NCBI GenBank assembly: GCA_020063185.1
Contig: JAGUUY010000141.1
Span: 1-45,365, forward strand
Direction of reading: 5' to 3'
Source of the DNA: Bacillota bacterium
GTDB taxonomy: Bacteria; Bacillota; Desulfotomaculia; Desulfotomaculales; Ammonificaceae
DNA: 45,365 nucleotides
Of the stretch, positions 24,141 through 31,691 are shown in pieces (position 1 is the stretch's first letter; each line of letters starts with the position of its first letter). The notes below the pieces were generated by a model that was not told the DNA's origin, did not search any database, and saw nothing but the letters and a program-made list of their open reading frames with translations. Both the position numbers and the translations under genes were made by a program.

Positions 24141-24190
24141 TGTCCCATTAACAGCCGATACATTTGAGACAATTTGATACATCAAAGAGG
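24115..24190. promoter_or_regulatory. Candidate upstream activator sites for the hcp activator
   Basis: TGTCTCAA (24115-24122) is the exact inverted copy of TTGAGACA (24164-24171). In addition GATACA[A/T]TTG occurs twice (24133 and 24157) and GATACA a third time at 24176. These repeats lie 80-155 bp upstream of the hcp sigma-54 promoter, the usual place for enhancer-binding-protein sites. Confidence 0.5.
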
Positions 24191-24198
24191 CGATCAAG

Positions 24199-26019
24199 AT
24201 GAGCAAGCTGCTATTTGTAGATGAGGATAACGCTTGCGCCAGCCAGATGGCCGAGGGGTTTGCGCGTCCACTGGCGCCTCCGGGGGTCGAGGTGATAAGC
24301 GCGGGCCTGGTCAGAGGTGAGATCGACCCCCTTGTTCGCGAGGTAATGGCCGAAGCGGGACAGGACATCTCCGCGCACAGGCCGAAAAGATTAACGGAAC
24401 TGGGCGTGCAACAGTTCGATATAGTCATCGTCCTCAGCGCGCGCGTCAAGGAGAAATATCCCGTCATACAGGGCATTCACGGGGTGGTTTTTTGGGATTT
24501 GTCAGACCGGCCGCAAATAAAAAGCGAGGCTGAACTGTACGGCTTCCTGCGCTCACTCCGGCGGGAAATACAGCGCCGGGTAACCGAACTTTTTACACAT
24601 GGTTATTTCGCCGCCTTGCTGACACTGAAAAATAATGCCGAGCGAATTCTTGACAACCTTAAAGAAGGCGTGGTGGCCCACGACGTGTACCGCCGGATCT
24701 TCTTCTTCAACCGGGCAGCCGAAAAGATTACCGGCTTCCGGCGGGAAGAAGTCTTCGGCCGGGACTGCCACAGGGTATTCCCTTACGGTTTTTGCGGGGG
24801 AAAGTGCAGCTTCCAGGAAACGGGCGCCTGTATCGTCGACAACCCGGCCGCCTACTCACTTGACATAACGACCAAAGACGGGGAGCAAAAGCGCCTGGAA
24901 ATGTCCGTTGTGGCGATGAAAGATAACGCAGGCGAGCCGATCGGCATCCTGGCGTCTTATCGCGACCAGACGCGTGTGCTCGAGCTCGAGCACCGCTTGG
25001 GCGAGTTGCAGCAGTTCTCCGGAATCATCGGCCACGACCACAAGATGCTCGAGGTTTTCGAGACTATCCGCGAAGTGGCGGCCACCAATGTGACCGTTTT
25101 GATTCAGGGCGAGACAGGCACGGGGAAAGAACTGGTGGCCGCAGCCATCCACAACGAGAGTCTGCGCAGGGTGAAACCTTTTGTTGTGGTAAATTGCGGC
25201 GCATTGCCCGAAGGCACCCTTGAAAGCGAACTGTTCGGACATGTGAAAGGCGCCTTCACGGGGGCGATCCGGGACAAAAAGGGACGTTTCGAAATCGCGG
25301 ACGGCGGGACGATCTTCCTGGACGAAGTAGGGGAGTTATCGCCCGCAACACAGGTAAAACTGCTGCGCGTGTTACAGGAAGGCACATTCGAACGTGTAGG
25401 CGGCGAAAAGACCGTTAAGACAGACATTCGCGTTATAAGCGCCACCAACCGGGACCTCCGTGAAATGGCCGCGCAGGGGAAGTTTCGTGAAGACCTTTAC
25501 TACCGGCTCTGTGTGATGCCCGTAACGCTGCCGCCGCTGCGGGAGAGACGGAACGATATTCCTTTGCTGGCCCGGCATTTCCTGAAGCTGCACGCTCCCC
25601 GGTCTGATGGACGAGACGTCTTTCTGTCCCATAGGGCCTTGTCCGCGCTGATGGACTACGATTGGCCCGGCAACATCCGCCAGTTACAAAACGCCGTCCA
25701 GTTCGCGTTGGTTAAGTGCCGGCAAGGGCCGATAGACCTGGAACACCTGCCCCCGGAAATTACGGCCGCACACCGCGGGCGTCACCAAAGCCGCTCCTTT
25801 TCCCGGCCGGAAACGTACGGGCGGATGTCCACGAAACTTCGGGCGGAGCATGTGTCCAGAGCGCTGGAGGAAACCGGTGGGAATAAGGTGCAGGCTGCCA
25901 GACTACTCGGCGTGGGAAGAGCTACCCTGTACCGGTTTCTGGCGCGCCATAACCTTGAGCCCGGAAAGACATCCACCACAGAGGCACAGAGAACACAGAG
26001 ATGGAACGCAACAGAATAA
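24199..26019 (+). CDS. Sigma-54-dependent transcriptional activator with ArsC/LMW-PTP-like pseudo-enzyme, PAS, AAA+ and Fis-HTH domains
   Basis: A 606-residue bacterial enhancer-binding protein. Residues 1-135 match low-molecular-weight phosphatase/thioredoxin-type arsenate reductase (LLFV...NACASQMAEGFA, VISAGL), but the P-loop nucleophile cysteine is D8 and the loop arginine is A14, so catalysis should be lost. Residues about 145-265 are a PAS domain with a cysteine group C190, C199, C203, C211 that could bind a metal, FeS cluster or haem. The AAA+ domain has Walker A GETGTGKE (304-311), the sigma-54 contact loop GAFTGA (351-356) and FLDEV. A Fis-type HTH (GNKVQAARLLGVGRATLYRFL) ends the core. 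The last 15 residues are encoded by a dispersed CACAGAG-type repeat. It is divergent from hcp, whose promoter is of the sigma-54 type, so it is the likely activator. Confidence 0.92.
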   Translation: MSKLLFVDEDNACASQMAEGFARPLAPPGVEVISAGLVRGEIDPLVREVMAEAGQDISAHRPKRLTELGVQQFDIVIVLSARVKEKYPVIQGIHGVVFWDLSDRPQIKSEAELYGFLRSLRREIQRRVTELFTHGYFAALLTLKNNAERILDNLKEGVVAHDVYRRIFFFNRAAEKITGFRREEVFGRDCHRVFPYGFCGGKCSFQETGACIVDNPAAYSLDITTKDGEQKRLEMSVVAMKDNAGEPIGILASYRDQTRVLELEHRLGELQQFSGIIGHDHKMLEVFETIREVAATNVTVLIQGETGTGKELVAAAIHNESLRRVKPFVVVNCGALPEGTLESELFGHVKGAFTGAIRDKKGRFEIADGGTIFLDEVGELSPATQVKLLRVLQEGTFERVGGEKTVKTDIRVISATNRDLREMAAQGKFREDLYYRLCVMPVTLPPLRERRNDIPLLARHFLKLHAPRSDGRDVFLSHRALSALMDYDWPGNIRQLQNAVQFALVKCRQGPIDLEHLPPEITAAHRGRHQSRSFSRPETYGRMSTKLRAEHVSRALEETGGNKVQAARLLGVGRATLYRFLARHNLEPGKTSTTEAQRTQRWNATE

Positions 26020-26240
26020 CTGAAGAGTTCGCCATGCGGCCGGGGGGCCGCTCCGGCTGAAGAATAAAAACCGTCTTGTTACGGTTAGACCGCATCGGTA
26101 TGTATCTCGCCTTTTAACTTCGAACCGACCTTAAAGTCAGTCCCTTTAAGCCTAACTTTGAACTATTGCAAAGATAGCAAAGAAGAAGGCTTGAAGCTAT
26201 TTTACTTCCTCAGTGTACTCTGAGTCTCTGTGGTAACCCA
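25972..26240. repeat. Inverted pair of CACAGAG-type repeats
   Basis: A copy of CCACAGAGGCACAGAGAAC begins at 25976 inside the activator's 3' end, and the opposite orientation (GTACTCTGAGTCTCTGTGG) lies at 26215-26233. Such repeats are dispersed in many bacterial genomes. The pair brackets about 240 bp of non-coding DNA and has contributed the activator's C-terminal codons. Confidence 0.55.
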
Positions 26241-26332
26241 GCACTCAACTTGCTGATCTTAAGACGCGGTGTTCCAAGTCGCATTGTGTGCAACGATGGA
26301 AAGCAGTTTAAACGTACCGTTGAGTGCTGGGT
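26236..26332. repeat. Perfect 14-bp inverted repeat with 69-nt spacer
   Basis: ACCCAGCACTCAAC (26236-26249) and GTTGAGTGCTGGGT (26319-26332) are exact reverse complements. The pair ends 15 bp before the stop codon of the minus-strand gene at 26348. There is no T run, so it is not an ordinary terminator. It may be a small transposon-like remnant or a transcript-end structure. The interval 26020-26347 has no other gene. Confidence 0.7.
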
Positions 26333-26347
26333 GGCTCCGGCTTGTGT

Positions 26348-27601
26348 CTAACGGATCTTGACCAGTTTTTCGGCCGCAGCCAGGACCGTATCCCTGCCGT
26401 CCGCGATGATTTCCACGGTCGCGTTGCCCTTATTCACAAACAACCGGTAGAAGGGCCTTAATTCGTCGCCCGCTTCGTTAAGTACGGCTTTCTCACCGTC
26501 GATTTCTACGAGGCTCCTTCTCCCGACCGGCGCCAGGGCCGACTCGATAACCGCCCGCCCGACGGCGGGCCGAATCGTAAGCAACACCCCGCCACCCGCC
26601 GGCCCGGCATCCCGATAATCGACCATGACCCTGCTGCCCGGCACACCGGGTAACCTTTCTTGTTCCGCCTGCCTGGCGTAAACGAAAGACCCCAGCTCCC
26701 TGCCCTCAAAAGAACGCCCCAGGTAAAACAGGTCGAATTCTTTAAAACCCCGTATCGCGGCGGGTGAATACGCCCGGGCGAGGTTACGGCCGGCGGCTTT
26801 TTGATATTGAGGACCGAAAAACTGTTCGCCTAGTTCCGCGGGGTCGAGTAACCCGACTTCGCGGAACGTGATTGTTTCCGACCTGAGCCGTACATTTGTC
26901 CTATCGTCGCCGTCCCGCCGGACTTCGTGAAACACCCTTACGGGTAGGTGGTTATCGGCCCCCACGTTGATAGTCCCTACATCGGTGACCCCCGCCCGCT
27001 CCAGCACGGTCATCAATTTGAACGTCGGCCGGCCTTCGACCGTTTCCCGGCCTAATAGCTGAAGATTTCCCCTCCTCAGCATCTCCCGGTAGAGGGTAAC
27101 GCCGTCCCTCGGCTGATCGCCGAAGGGAAGCGGCGCGTTGCCCGCGAGTTCGCTCTCGTACGCCCTGGGCAGGCGGCCCGCCTCGTCTGTCGTAAGGGGT
27201 TTTCCCCCTTTAACCAGCGCCGTAGCGACAAGTTCCTCTTCGACGCCGGTAAAGCGGCGGGTGGTTTTGGTCAAACCCCTGCCGTAATCAATCCAGTATT
27301 CGACCTGCCACGTGGAAGCTACGGTGGGTGAGACATCGCCGAGGCGGCCGGAAACCCTGTAATAAGTGATTTTGCCGGGCTGTTCCACAGCGGCGAGCGC
27401 CCGGCGGGCGATCCTTTCCCCCGGGTGGGACTGCTGGTACAGCAGTCCGGCGGCCAGGGAAACCAGAACCAGGACGGCCGTGACCATCATTCTGCGGCCG
27501 AGCGGGAGAGACCGCAATACCTCCGCCGGCGGCGGCAGTCCGCGCAGGTTGCCGATTGCCCGCAGCAGATACGCCGCGGTACTTTTTAAAAAAGCCGTCA
27601 C
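26348..27601 (-). CDS. Membrane-anchored extracytoplasmic protein of unknown function
   Basis: A 417-residue protein I cannot place. A cytoplasmic N-terminus of about 37 residues is followed by one membrane segment (MMVTAVLVLVSLAAGLLY, about 38-56), leaving a long outside domain. That domain is rich in beta-type segments: a repeated theme of YYRVSGRLGDVSP, WQVEYWIDYGRG, GRPTFKLMTVLERA and LPVRVFHEVRRDG resembles LolA/RseB-like or MucB-like half-barrels that sense lipids or peptides, but the match is only by pattern. The GTG start overlaps the stop of a 34-codon frame (27598-27702), so the two may be coupled. Codon use matches the neighbours. It may belong with cell-envelope maintenance. Confidence 0.6.
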   Translation of the reverse strand: MTAFLKSTAAYLLRAIGNLRGLPPPAEVLRSLPLGRRMMVTAVLVLVSLAAGLLYQQSHPGERIARRALAAVEQPGKITYYRVSGRLGDVSPTVASTWQVEYWIDYGRGLTKTTRRFTGVEEELVATALVKGGKPLTTDEAGRLPRAYESELAGNAPLPFGDQPRDGVTLYREMLRRGNLQLLGRETVEGRPTFKLMTVLERAGVTDVGTINVGADNHLPVRVFHEVRRDGDDRTNVRLRSETITFREVGLLDPAELGEQFFGPQYQKAAGRNLARAYSPAAIRGFKEFDLFYLGRSFEGRELGSFVYARQAEQERLPGVPGSRVMVDYRDAGPAGGGVLLTIRPAVGRAVIESALAPVGRRSLVEIDGEKAVLNEAGDELRPFYRLFVNKGNATVEIIADGRDTVLAAAEKLVKIR

Positions 27602-27702
27602 ATCCTCCCTCCCAGTCCGATAACAACAGCAGCAGTCGCCATACCGAATTCAAGCCGCTTCTTGACATTATTCCATTTCTCGCGGTTAAGACGTTCAATC
27701 AC
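27598..27702 (-). CDS. Small 34-residue ORF coupled to the anchored protein gene
   Basis: GTG 27702 with AGGAGGG nine bases upstream opens a 34-codon frame (MIERLNREKW...GLGGRM): a basic amphipathic start (REKWNNVKKRLEF) followed by a short hydrophobic stretch (MATAAVVIGLGG), too short to span the membrane fully. Its TGA overlaps the GTG of the next gene by two bases. No known family is recognised. The good ribosome site and coupling support translation. Conservation is unknown. Confidence 0.4.
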   Translation of the reverse strand: MIERLNREKWNNVKKRLEFGMATAAVVIGLGGRM

Positions 27703-28411
27703 TGCATTGCCCTCCTGCGAAAAAGTTCTAAGTTATGCTTAGACGGGTAAACTTTTGGGGTCAGTATATAGTCAGTATATAGAATAAAGAATTTAGAATA
27801 TTTGAAGCCGCGAATACAACAAACAATTAAAAGATTTGATGCCCCAACAACCTCCCGTTTCCTCTCCTGCTTTTTCTGGCTATTGACTACTGAATTCTGA
27901 ATTCTGACTTCTGACTTCAGACGTCTGTATTCCGACTTTCGACTGTGGACATAGGACTTAACTTGTGACTTTTGACTCGTAACTCGCGACCCGCGACTAT
28001 TATTTGTTGATTATTCTTCCCCGGTTATGCCGCTGAACGTCATAAAAGAACAATCGGCGGTGTTAAATATGTAATTCAACTTTCGCACTTACTTGCGGCT
28101 CAGGGCGTAAGTTTTAAGATGACGCTCACCACAACTGTAAAAGTTGACTATATTACTAAAGCAAAAGGATTAAAGACCCGCCCGTGGAAAAGAAAGGAGT
28201 AGATGCCGTTGCGGTTTTACTTGCGATTTTACAAATACCACGCTCCGAAAGTCGACTCACCTGCCGCGCGCCCCCGGGTGAAAAGCCAAGGATACGGCTT
28301 GCGGCCCACTCAGCTTGTTGTCCGGCGCCCGGCCGCCGGTACCCGGTTTCCGAAACGGACGTTGTTGTTTACCCCCGGGTCAACGTGGCATTAATAAGGG
28401 TGCAGCCAGTA
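27703..28411. other. Long intergenic region before the serpin gene
   Basis: About 700 bp without a convincing gene. It holds two copies of GTCAGTATATAG in tandem (about 27760-27781), the degenerate TTCTGAC-type heptamer array at 27881-27998, and a weak TTGACT box at 28144. A 63-codon frame from ATG 28203 has AAAGGAG close upstream, but its composition (arginine/proline-rich, shifting to noise) does not look like a protein. Confidence 0.6.
27881..27998. repeat. Degenerate TTCTGAC-type heptamer array
   Basis: Seventeen or so 7-nt units in phase, drifting from TTCTGAA and TTCTGAC through TTCAGAC, TTCCGAC, TGTGGAC, ATAGGAC to GTGACTT and GCGACCC. Similar arrays lie at 37376-37447 and 39139-39169. 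Confidence 0.75.
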
Positions 28412-29884
28412 ATGTATATTTTAAGGACATTGTTAATTCTAACGATACTGGTTCTCACGCCGGCGATAGCCGGTTGCTCCGGAAGCGCCCCCGAAGATGT
28501 CGTCTCGGAAACAGGGACCGTGGTATTTGTGGACCTGGAAGGCGGCTTTTTCGGGATCATGGGCGACACCGGGGTAAAGTATGAGGTAACCAACCTGAGC
28601 CCGGAATTTCAAAAAGACGGCCTTAGGGTGATATTTACCGCAAAGAGGCGCGGTGATCTGGTGGGCATCCACCAGTGGGGAGTGATTGTCGAGTTGGTCA
28701 AAATAAAAAAAGCGCCTTCGCGTGCCGCCGAACCCGCGAACAACGGCTCAGCGTACCCGCTGGACCGCAAGCTTATCGCCGCCAACACCGAATTCGGCTT
28801 GAAATTATTCACGGAAATTTTCCGTCAGGGTGCGGGTAAGAACATTTTTATCTCGCCGCAAAGCGTGAACACCGCGCTGGCCATGACTTTTAACGGTGCT
28901 TCCGGGCAGACCCGGACGTCAATGGCCAAAACCCTGGGACTTGAAGGGTTGACCCTTCAGCAGGTGAACCAGGGTAACGCCGCGCTCCTAAAGGCGCTGG
29001 CGAATTCTGACCCCAAGGTCCGTCTCGATATCGCCAACTCGCTGTGGGCGCGGAAAGGTTTACCCTTCCAGCCGGAATTCATCGATCGCAACCGGGACTT
29101 TTTCGGCGCTAAAGTCGCTAACCTGGAGTTCAGCGACCCTGCCGCCCCGGCGCTCATTAACGCGTGGGCCGCCCAAAACACGCAGCAAAAGATAAAGGAA
29201 ATTGTTCGGGACATCGATGCCGACACGATTATGTTTTTGATTAACGCCGTCTATTTCAAGGGGCAGTGGGCGAAGGAGTTTGACAGGAAAAATACCGCCG
29301 ACGGCTACTTCCACTTCCCGGACGGTTCCAGGAAAAAGCACCCGCTGATGTCGCAGTCGGGTGACTACCGTTACCTTGAAGGCGAAAAATTCCAGGCGGT
29401 GAGCCTTCCTTACGGCGCCGGCAGGGTCAGCATGTACATCTTTCTCCCGGGCGCGGATTCAAGCCTCGCGGAGTTTTGTTCCGTGCTGAACGCCGCAAAC
29501 TGGGAAAAGTGGCTCAGGAAGTTTTCTGAAAAGAAGGGGAATGTTGTTCTGCCGCGCCTCAAGTTGGAGTACGAAACGAAACTCAACGACGCGCTCATAG
29601 CCCTCGGCATGGGGGTCGCTTTCGACCGGGACCGGGCGGAATTCCGGGAACTGATCGACCTCGGCCCGGAAAGGGCGTTTATCAAAGAGGTACGACACAA
29701 AACTTTTGTGGAGGTAAATGAAGAAGGTACCGAAGCGGCCGCCGCCACGTCCGTTGAGTTCGGCGTAACGTGCGTGCAGGAGGAGTTCAATATGCTCGTC
29801 GACAGGCCGTTCTTTTTTGCCATCCGCGACAACCAAACGGGCGCCCTGCTGTTCGCGGGGGCGGTGGCGGACCCCGAAGTCTAG
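28412..29884 (+). CDS. Lipoprotein serpin (serine/cysteine protease inhibitor)
   Basis: A 490-residue exported serpin. Residues 1-22 are a lipoprotein signal peptide with lipobox IAGC (C22 would carry the lipid). Residues about 28-105 form a small beta-type domain (TGTVVFVDLEGGFFGIMGDTG), then the serpin fold begins at ANTEFGLKLFTEIF. Serpin signatures seen: NIFISPQSVNTALAMTFNGASG, NSLWARKG, FLINAVYFKGQWAKEFD, and near the end DRPFFFAIRDNQTGALLFAG. The reactive-loop hinge is intact, EEGTEAAAATS (437-447), which marks an inhibitory serpin. The scissile bond should fall near T453-C454-V455. Target protease unknown. The frame is open to 28184, but the lipobox fixes the start at ATG 28412. Confidence 0.9.
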   Translation: MYILRTLLILTILVLTPAIAGCSGSAPEDVVSETGTVVFVDLEGGFFGIMGDTGVKYEVTNLSPEFQKDGLRVIFTAKRRGDLVGIHQWGVIVELVKIKKAPSRAAEPANNGSAYPLDRKLIAANTEFGLKLFTEIFRQGAGKNIFISPQSVNTALAMTFNGASGQTRTSMAKTLGLEGLTLQQVNQGNAALLKALANSDPKVRLDIANSLWARKGLPFQPEFIDRNRDFFGAKVANLEFSDPAAPALINAWAAQNTQQKIKEIVRDIDADTIMFLINAVYFKGQWAKEFDRKNTADGYFHFPDGSRKKHPLMSQSGDYRYLEGEKFQAVSLPYGAGRVSMYIFLPGADSSLAEFCSVLNAANWEKWLRKFSEKKGNVVLPRLKLEYETKLNDALIALGMGVAFDRDRAEFRELIDLGPERAFIKEVRHKTFVEVNEEGTEAAAATSVEFGVTCVQEEFNMLVDRPFFFAIRDNQTGALLFAGAVADPEV

Positions 29885-29916
29885 GAGGCCGCTGTAAAAC
29901 TCCGCCCGGCTAATTT

Positions 29917-30020
29917 GGAGGTGAGAGGTAGGAAGTTAAAGGTTAAATTTTCAGGAATTCGTTCGCGAATTCCTTCCGTTCTCTGACTTTCGATCTCCGG
30001 CCTCCAACTTCCAATATAGT
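29917..30020. repeat. Heptamer arrays in opposite orientation around a UUCG hairpin
   Basis: GGAGGTG/AGAGGTA/GGAAGTT/AAAGGTT units (29917-29946) face TCTGACT/TTCGATC/TCCGGCC/TCCAACT units (29981-30012), with a perfect 9-bp stem AGGAATTCG-TTCG-CGAATTCCT (29953-29974) between them. The whole is a dyad-like element between the serpin gene and the atp operon. Confidence 0.6.
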
Positions 30021-30380
30021 ACGCTCGCGCCGGCAGCTTGTTTTCCCCTGTTCCGGGACTCTTCCAAAAATTCACCGAAAGCCGTTCGGTTCTTTTGCTG
30101 CCGGTCAACCTGCTTTGGCGACTCTCGCCTCGCCTGAAAACCGATAACCCGAGCTTGCCAACAGCAGTACACCCGGCCGCGCACATGGACCCGCTACAAT
30201 CGCGCGGCTGAATTCTCCCCGCCTCGGTCCCCTGCCAAAAACTTCCGCTGCTTTAGCCCGCTCAACCATATCGCCTGAGAAAGCTCTATGCGACTTTTTA
30301 CATAACCGCGAAACGCTAGGGAGATAATGTCAAAGTAAACTGTCGGCTGCCAAACCCCGCCGAATGGAGGTCAGCCAGCA
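30021..30380. other. Non-coding leader region of the atp operon
   Basis: No gene is seen. A GATAAT box at 30323-30328 is a possible -10 hexamer, but TTTACA at 30297-30302 is 20 bp away, too far for a confident sigma-A promoter. There is no atpI-like frame before atpB. Confidence 0.4.
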
Positions 30381-31148
30381 TTGGTGCCTGAAGCCGGGCG
30401 CACGCCCGAGGTTCCCGTCATCGACAGCGTCCAGCAGACGCTCAATGTATGGCATATCCCCGAGCAGCCATGGCGTCTCGGCGAAATTTTCGGTTACCCT
30501 ATCGACCTCAACCCTCGTACCATCATCCTGACGTGGGTCGCCATGGGCATTGTAATGATCCTCGCGCTTGCGGCCGTAAGGAGCGCGGATGTATTGCGGC
30601 CGGGCCGACTGGCGGCGCTGTTCGAGATGGTGATCGACTTCACCCGCGGCTTGATCAAAGATTCCATGAACCCCGCCCGGAGCGAAGGCGTCCTGACGCT
30701 GGCCCTCACCTTTTTGCTCTTCATTACCGTAGGTAATTTGATGGGCGTGGTGCCGACCCTCTCCGCACCAACCGCGGACCATCAGACCACCTTCGCGCTG
30801 GCCGGCGTAACTTTCGTGACCCTGCACACCCTCGGGCTGCGCTACCGCCGCGGCGGCTACTTGAAAGATTTTTTGGAGCCTTACCCTTTTTTCCTGCCTG
30901 TGAGACTCATCGAAGAAGCCGCCAAGCCGCTGACGCTGGCCTTCCGTCTGTTCGGGAACATGAAAGGCAAGGAGATAATGATCCTTGTTTTACTCGGTCT
31001 GATCACCGGTGTCGCCGAGTGGGCCGGAGGTTTCGCCGCTTCCGTGCTGTGGCTCGGTTTTTCTGTCTTTTTGTCTCTAATTCAGGCTTTTATTTTTACC
31101 ATTTTAAGCATCGCCTATATCGCTATGGCGACCTTTGGGGAAGGATGA
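30381..31148 (+). CDS. atpB: ATP synthase Fo subunit a
   Basis: Subunit a forms the ion half-channels beside the c-ring in the cytoplasmic membrane. The 255-residue protein has five to six hydrophobic segments and the hallmark PLTLAFRLFGNMKG with the essential arginine (R189), plus FFLPVRLIEEAAKP before it and SLIQAFIFTILSIAYIAMA near the end. The start is TTG 30381, placed 10 bases after GGAGG; GTG 30384 is the alternative. It is the first gene of atpBEFHAGDC; no atpI or atpZ precedes it in the window. Spacing to atpE is 4 bp. Confidence 0.95.
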   Translation: MVPEAGRTPEVPVIDSVQQTLNVWHIPEQPWRLGEIFGYPIDLNPRTIILTWVAMGIVMILALAAVRSADVLRPGRLAALFEMVIDFTRGLIKDSMNPARSEGVLTLALTFLLFITVGNLMGVVPTLSAPTADHQTTFALAGVTFVTLHTLGLRYRRGGYLKDFLEPYPFFLPVRLIEEAAKPLTLAFRLFGNMKGKEIMILVLLGLITGVAEWAGGFAASVLWLGFSVFLSLIQAFIFTILSIAYIAMATFGEG

Positions 31149-31152
31149 TCTT

Positions 31153-31386
31153 GTGGAATTGAATGCGGCCGCCGCACTTGGCATGGCTATCGTGGCCGGG
31201 CTGGCGGCGGTGGGCGCCGCCATCGGCAACGGTATCGCCACCGGCAAGGCCATTGAAGGCTTTGCCCGCCAGCCTGAACTGCGCGCGGGGATGTTAACGT
31301 TCATGCTGATTTCGGTAGGCCTGATCGAAACGGTGCCGCTGATTGCCGTAATCATCGCCTTTTTACTGCTGGGTAACATCCGATAG
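31153..31386 (+). CDS. atpE: ATP synthase Fo subunit c
   Basis: A 77-residue hairpin of two membrane helices with the polar loop RQPE (residues 39-42) and the ion-carrying glutamate E59 in GLIETVPLI. The c-ring rotates as ions pass subunit a. N26 lies where sodium-type rings have glutamine, and T60 where they have serine, so ion choice is not obvious; the rest (V61, P62) is as in proton-type Bacillus rings. GTG 31153 is chosen because AAGGATGAT lies at correct spacing; an earlier in-frame TTG (31135) overlaps atpB. A 305-bp non-coding insert separates it from atpF. Confidence 0.93.
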   Translation: MELNAAAALGMAIVAGLAAVGAAIGNGIATGKAIEGFARQPELRAGMLTFMLISVGLIETVPLIAVIIAFLLLGNIR

Positions 31387-31387
31387 C

Positions 31388-31682
31388 GCTTATGAACAGG
31401 AGCCTCGCGAACGCCTTTTGGTGCGTAGGCTTAGTAGGCAGTCATCGATGCCGTGTTGTGGCCTAACGAAGAATGAAAGTGGGACGACCTGTAAGCATGT
31501 TGCATAGCTGCATTAGTGTAACAAAACCCGAAACGCCGTAAGAAGCGAGCAGGGCAAGGAAGATTGGCAAGGACGGGCCGGAGCGTATACCGAAATACGT
31601 GAGATCCCGGCTTGCCAGGCTGACGTAGCTATGCGAAGCTTATCGCGGCGCCCCGGCAAAAGAAGTACTGTTTTCAAGGAAG
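31388..31682 (+). ncRNA. Candidate structured RNA between atpE and atpF (HEARO/IscB-omegaRNA-like?)
   Basis: Non-coding in all frames, but rich in pairing. GCTT (31388-31391) plus ACAGG (31396-31400), with a bulged ATGA, pairs with CCTGTAAGC (31488-31496). CGTAGGC/GCCTAACG encloses a GGCA-TGCC hairpin. GTTGCA (31499-31504) pairs with TGTAAC (31517-31522). GGCAAG (31566-31571) pairs with CTTGCC (31611-31616) and encloses CGTAT-ACCGAA-ATACG. The stretch ends directly before GTGA. HEARO elements, now known as omegaRNAs of IscB, are described as inserting 5' of ATGA or GTGA, and the block GCATGTTGCAT resembles what I recall of them, but I cannot verify this here. No IscB gene is present. Confidence 0.45.
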
Positions 31683-31691
31683 GTGACGGGT

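Noticed and set aside
26236-26332. Ordinary terminator for the gene at 26348
   Set aside because: The arms are 69 nt apart and no T run follows, so rho-independent termination is unlikely.
28203-28394. 63-codon frame with AAAGGAG just upstream
   Set aside because: The spacing is too short, the composition is arginine/proline-rich and noise-like, and it overlaps another long frame leading into the serpin gene; no family pattern is seen.
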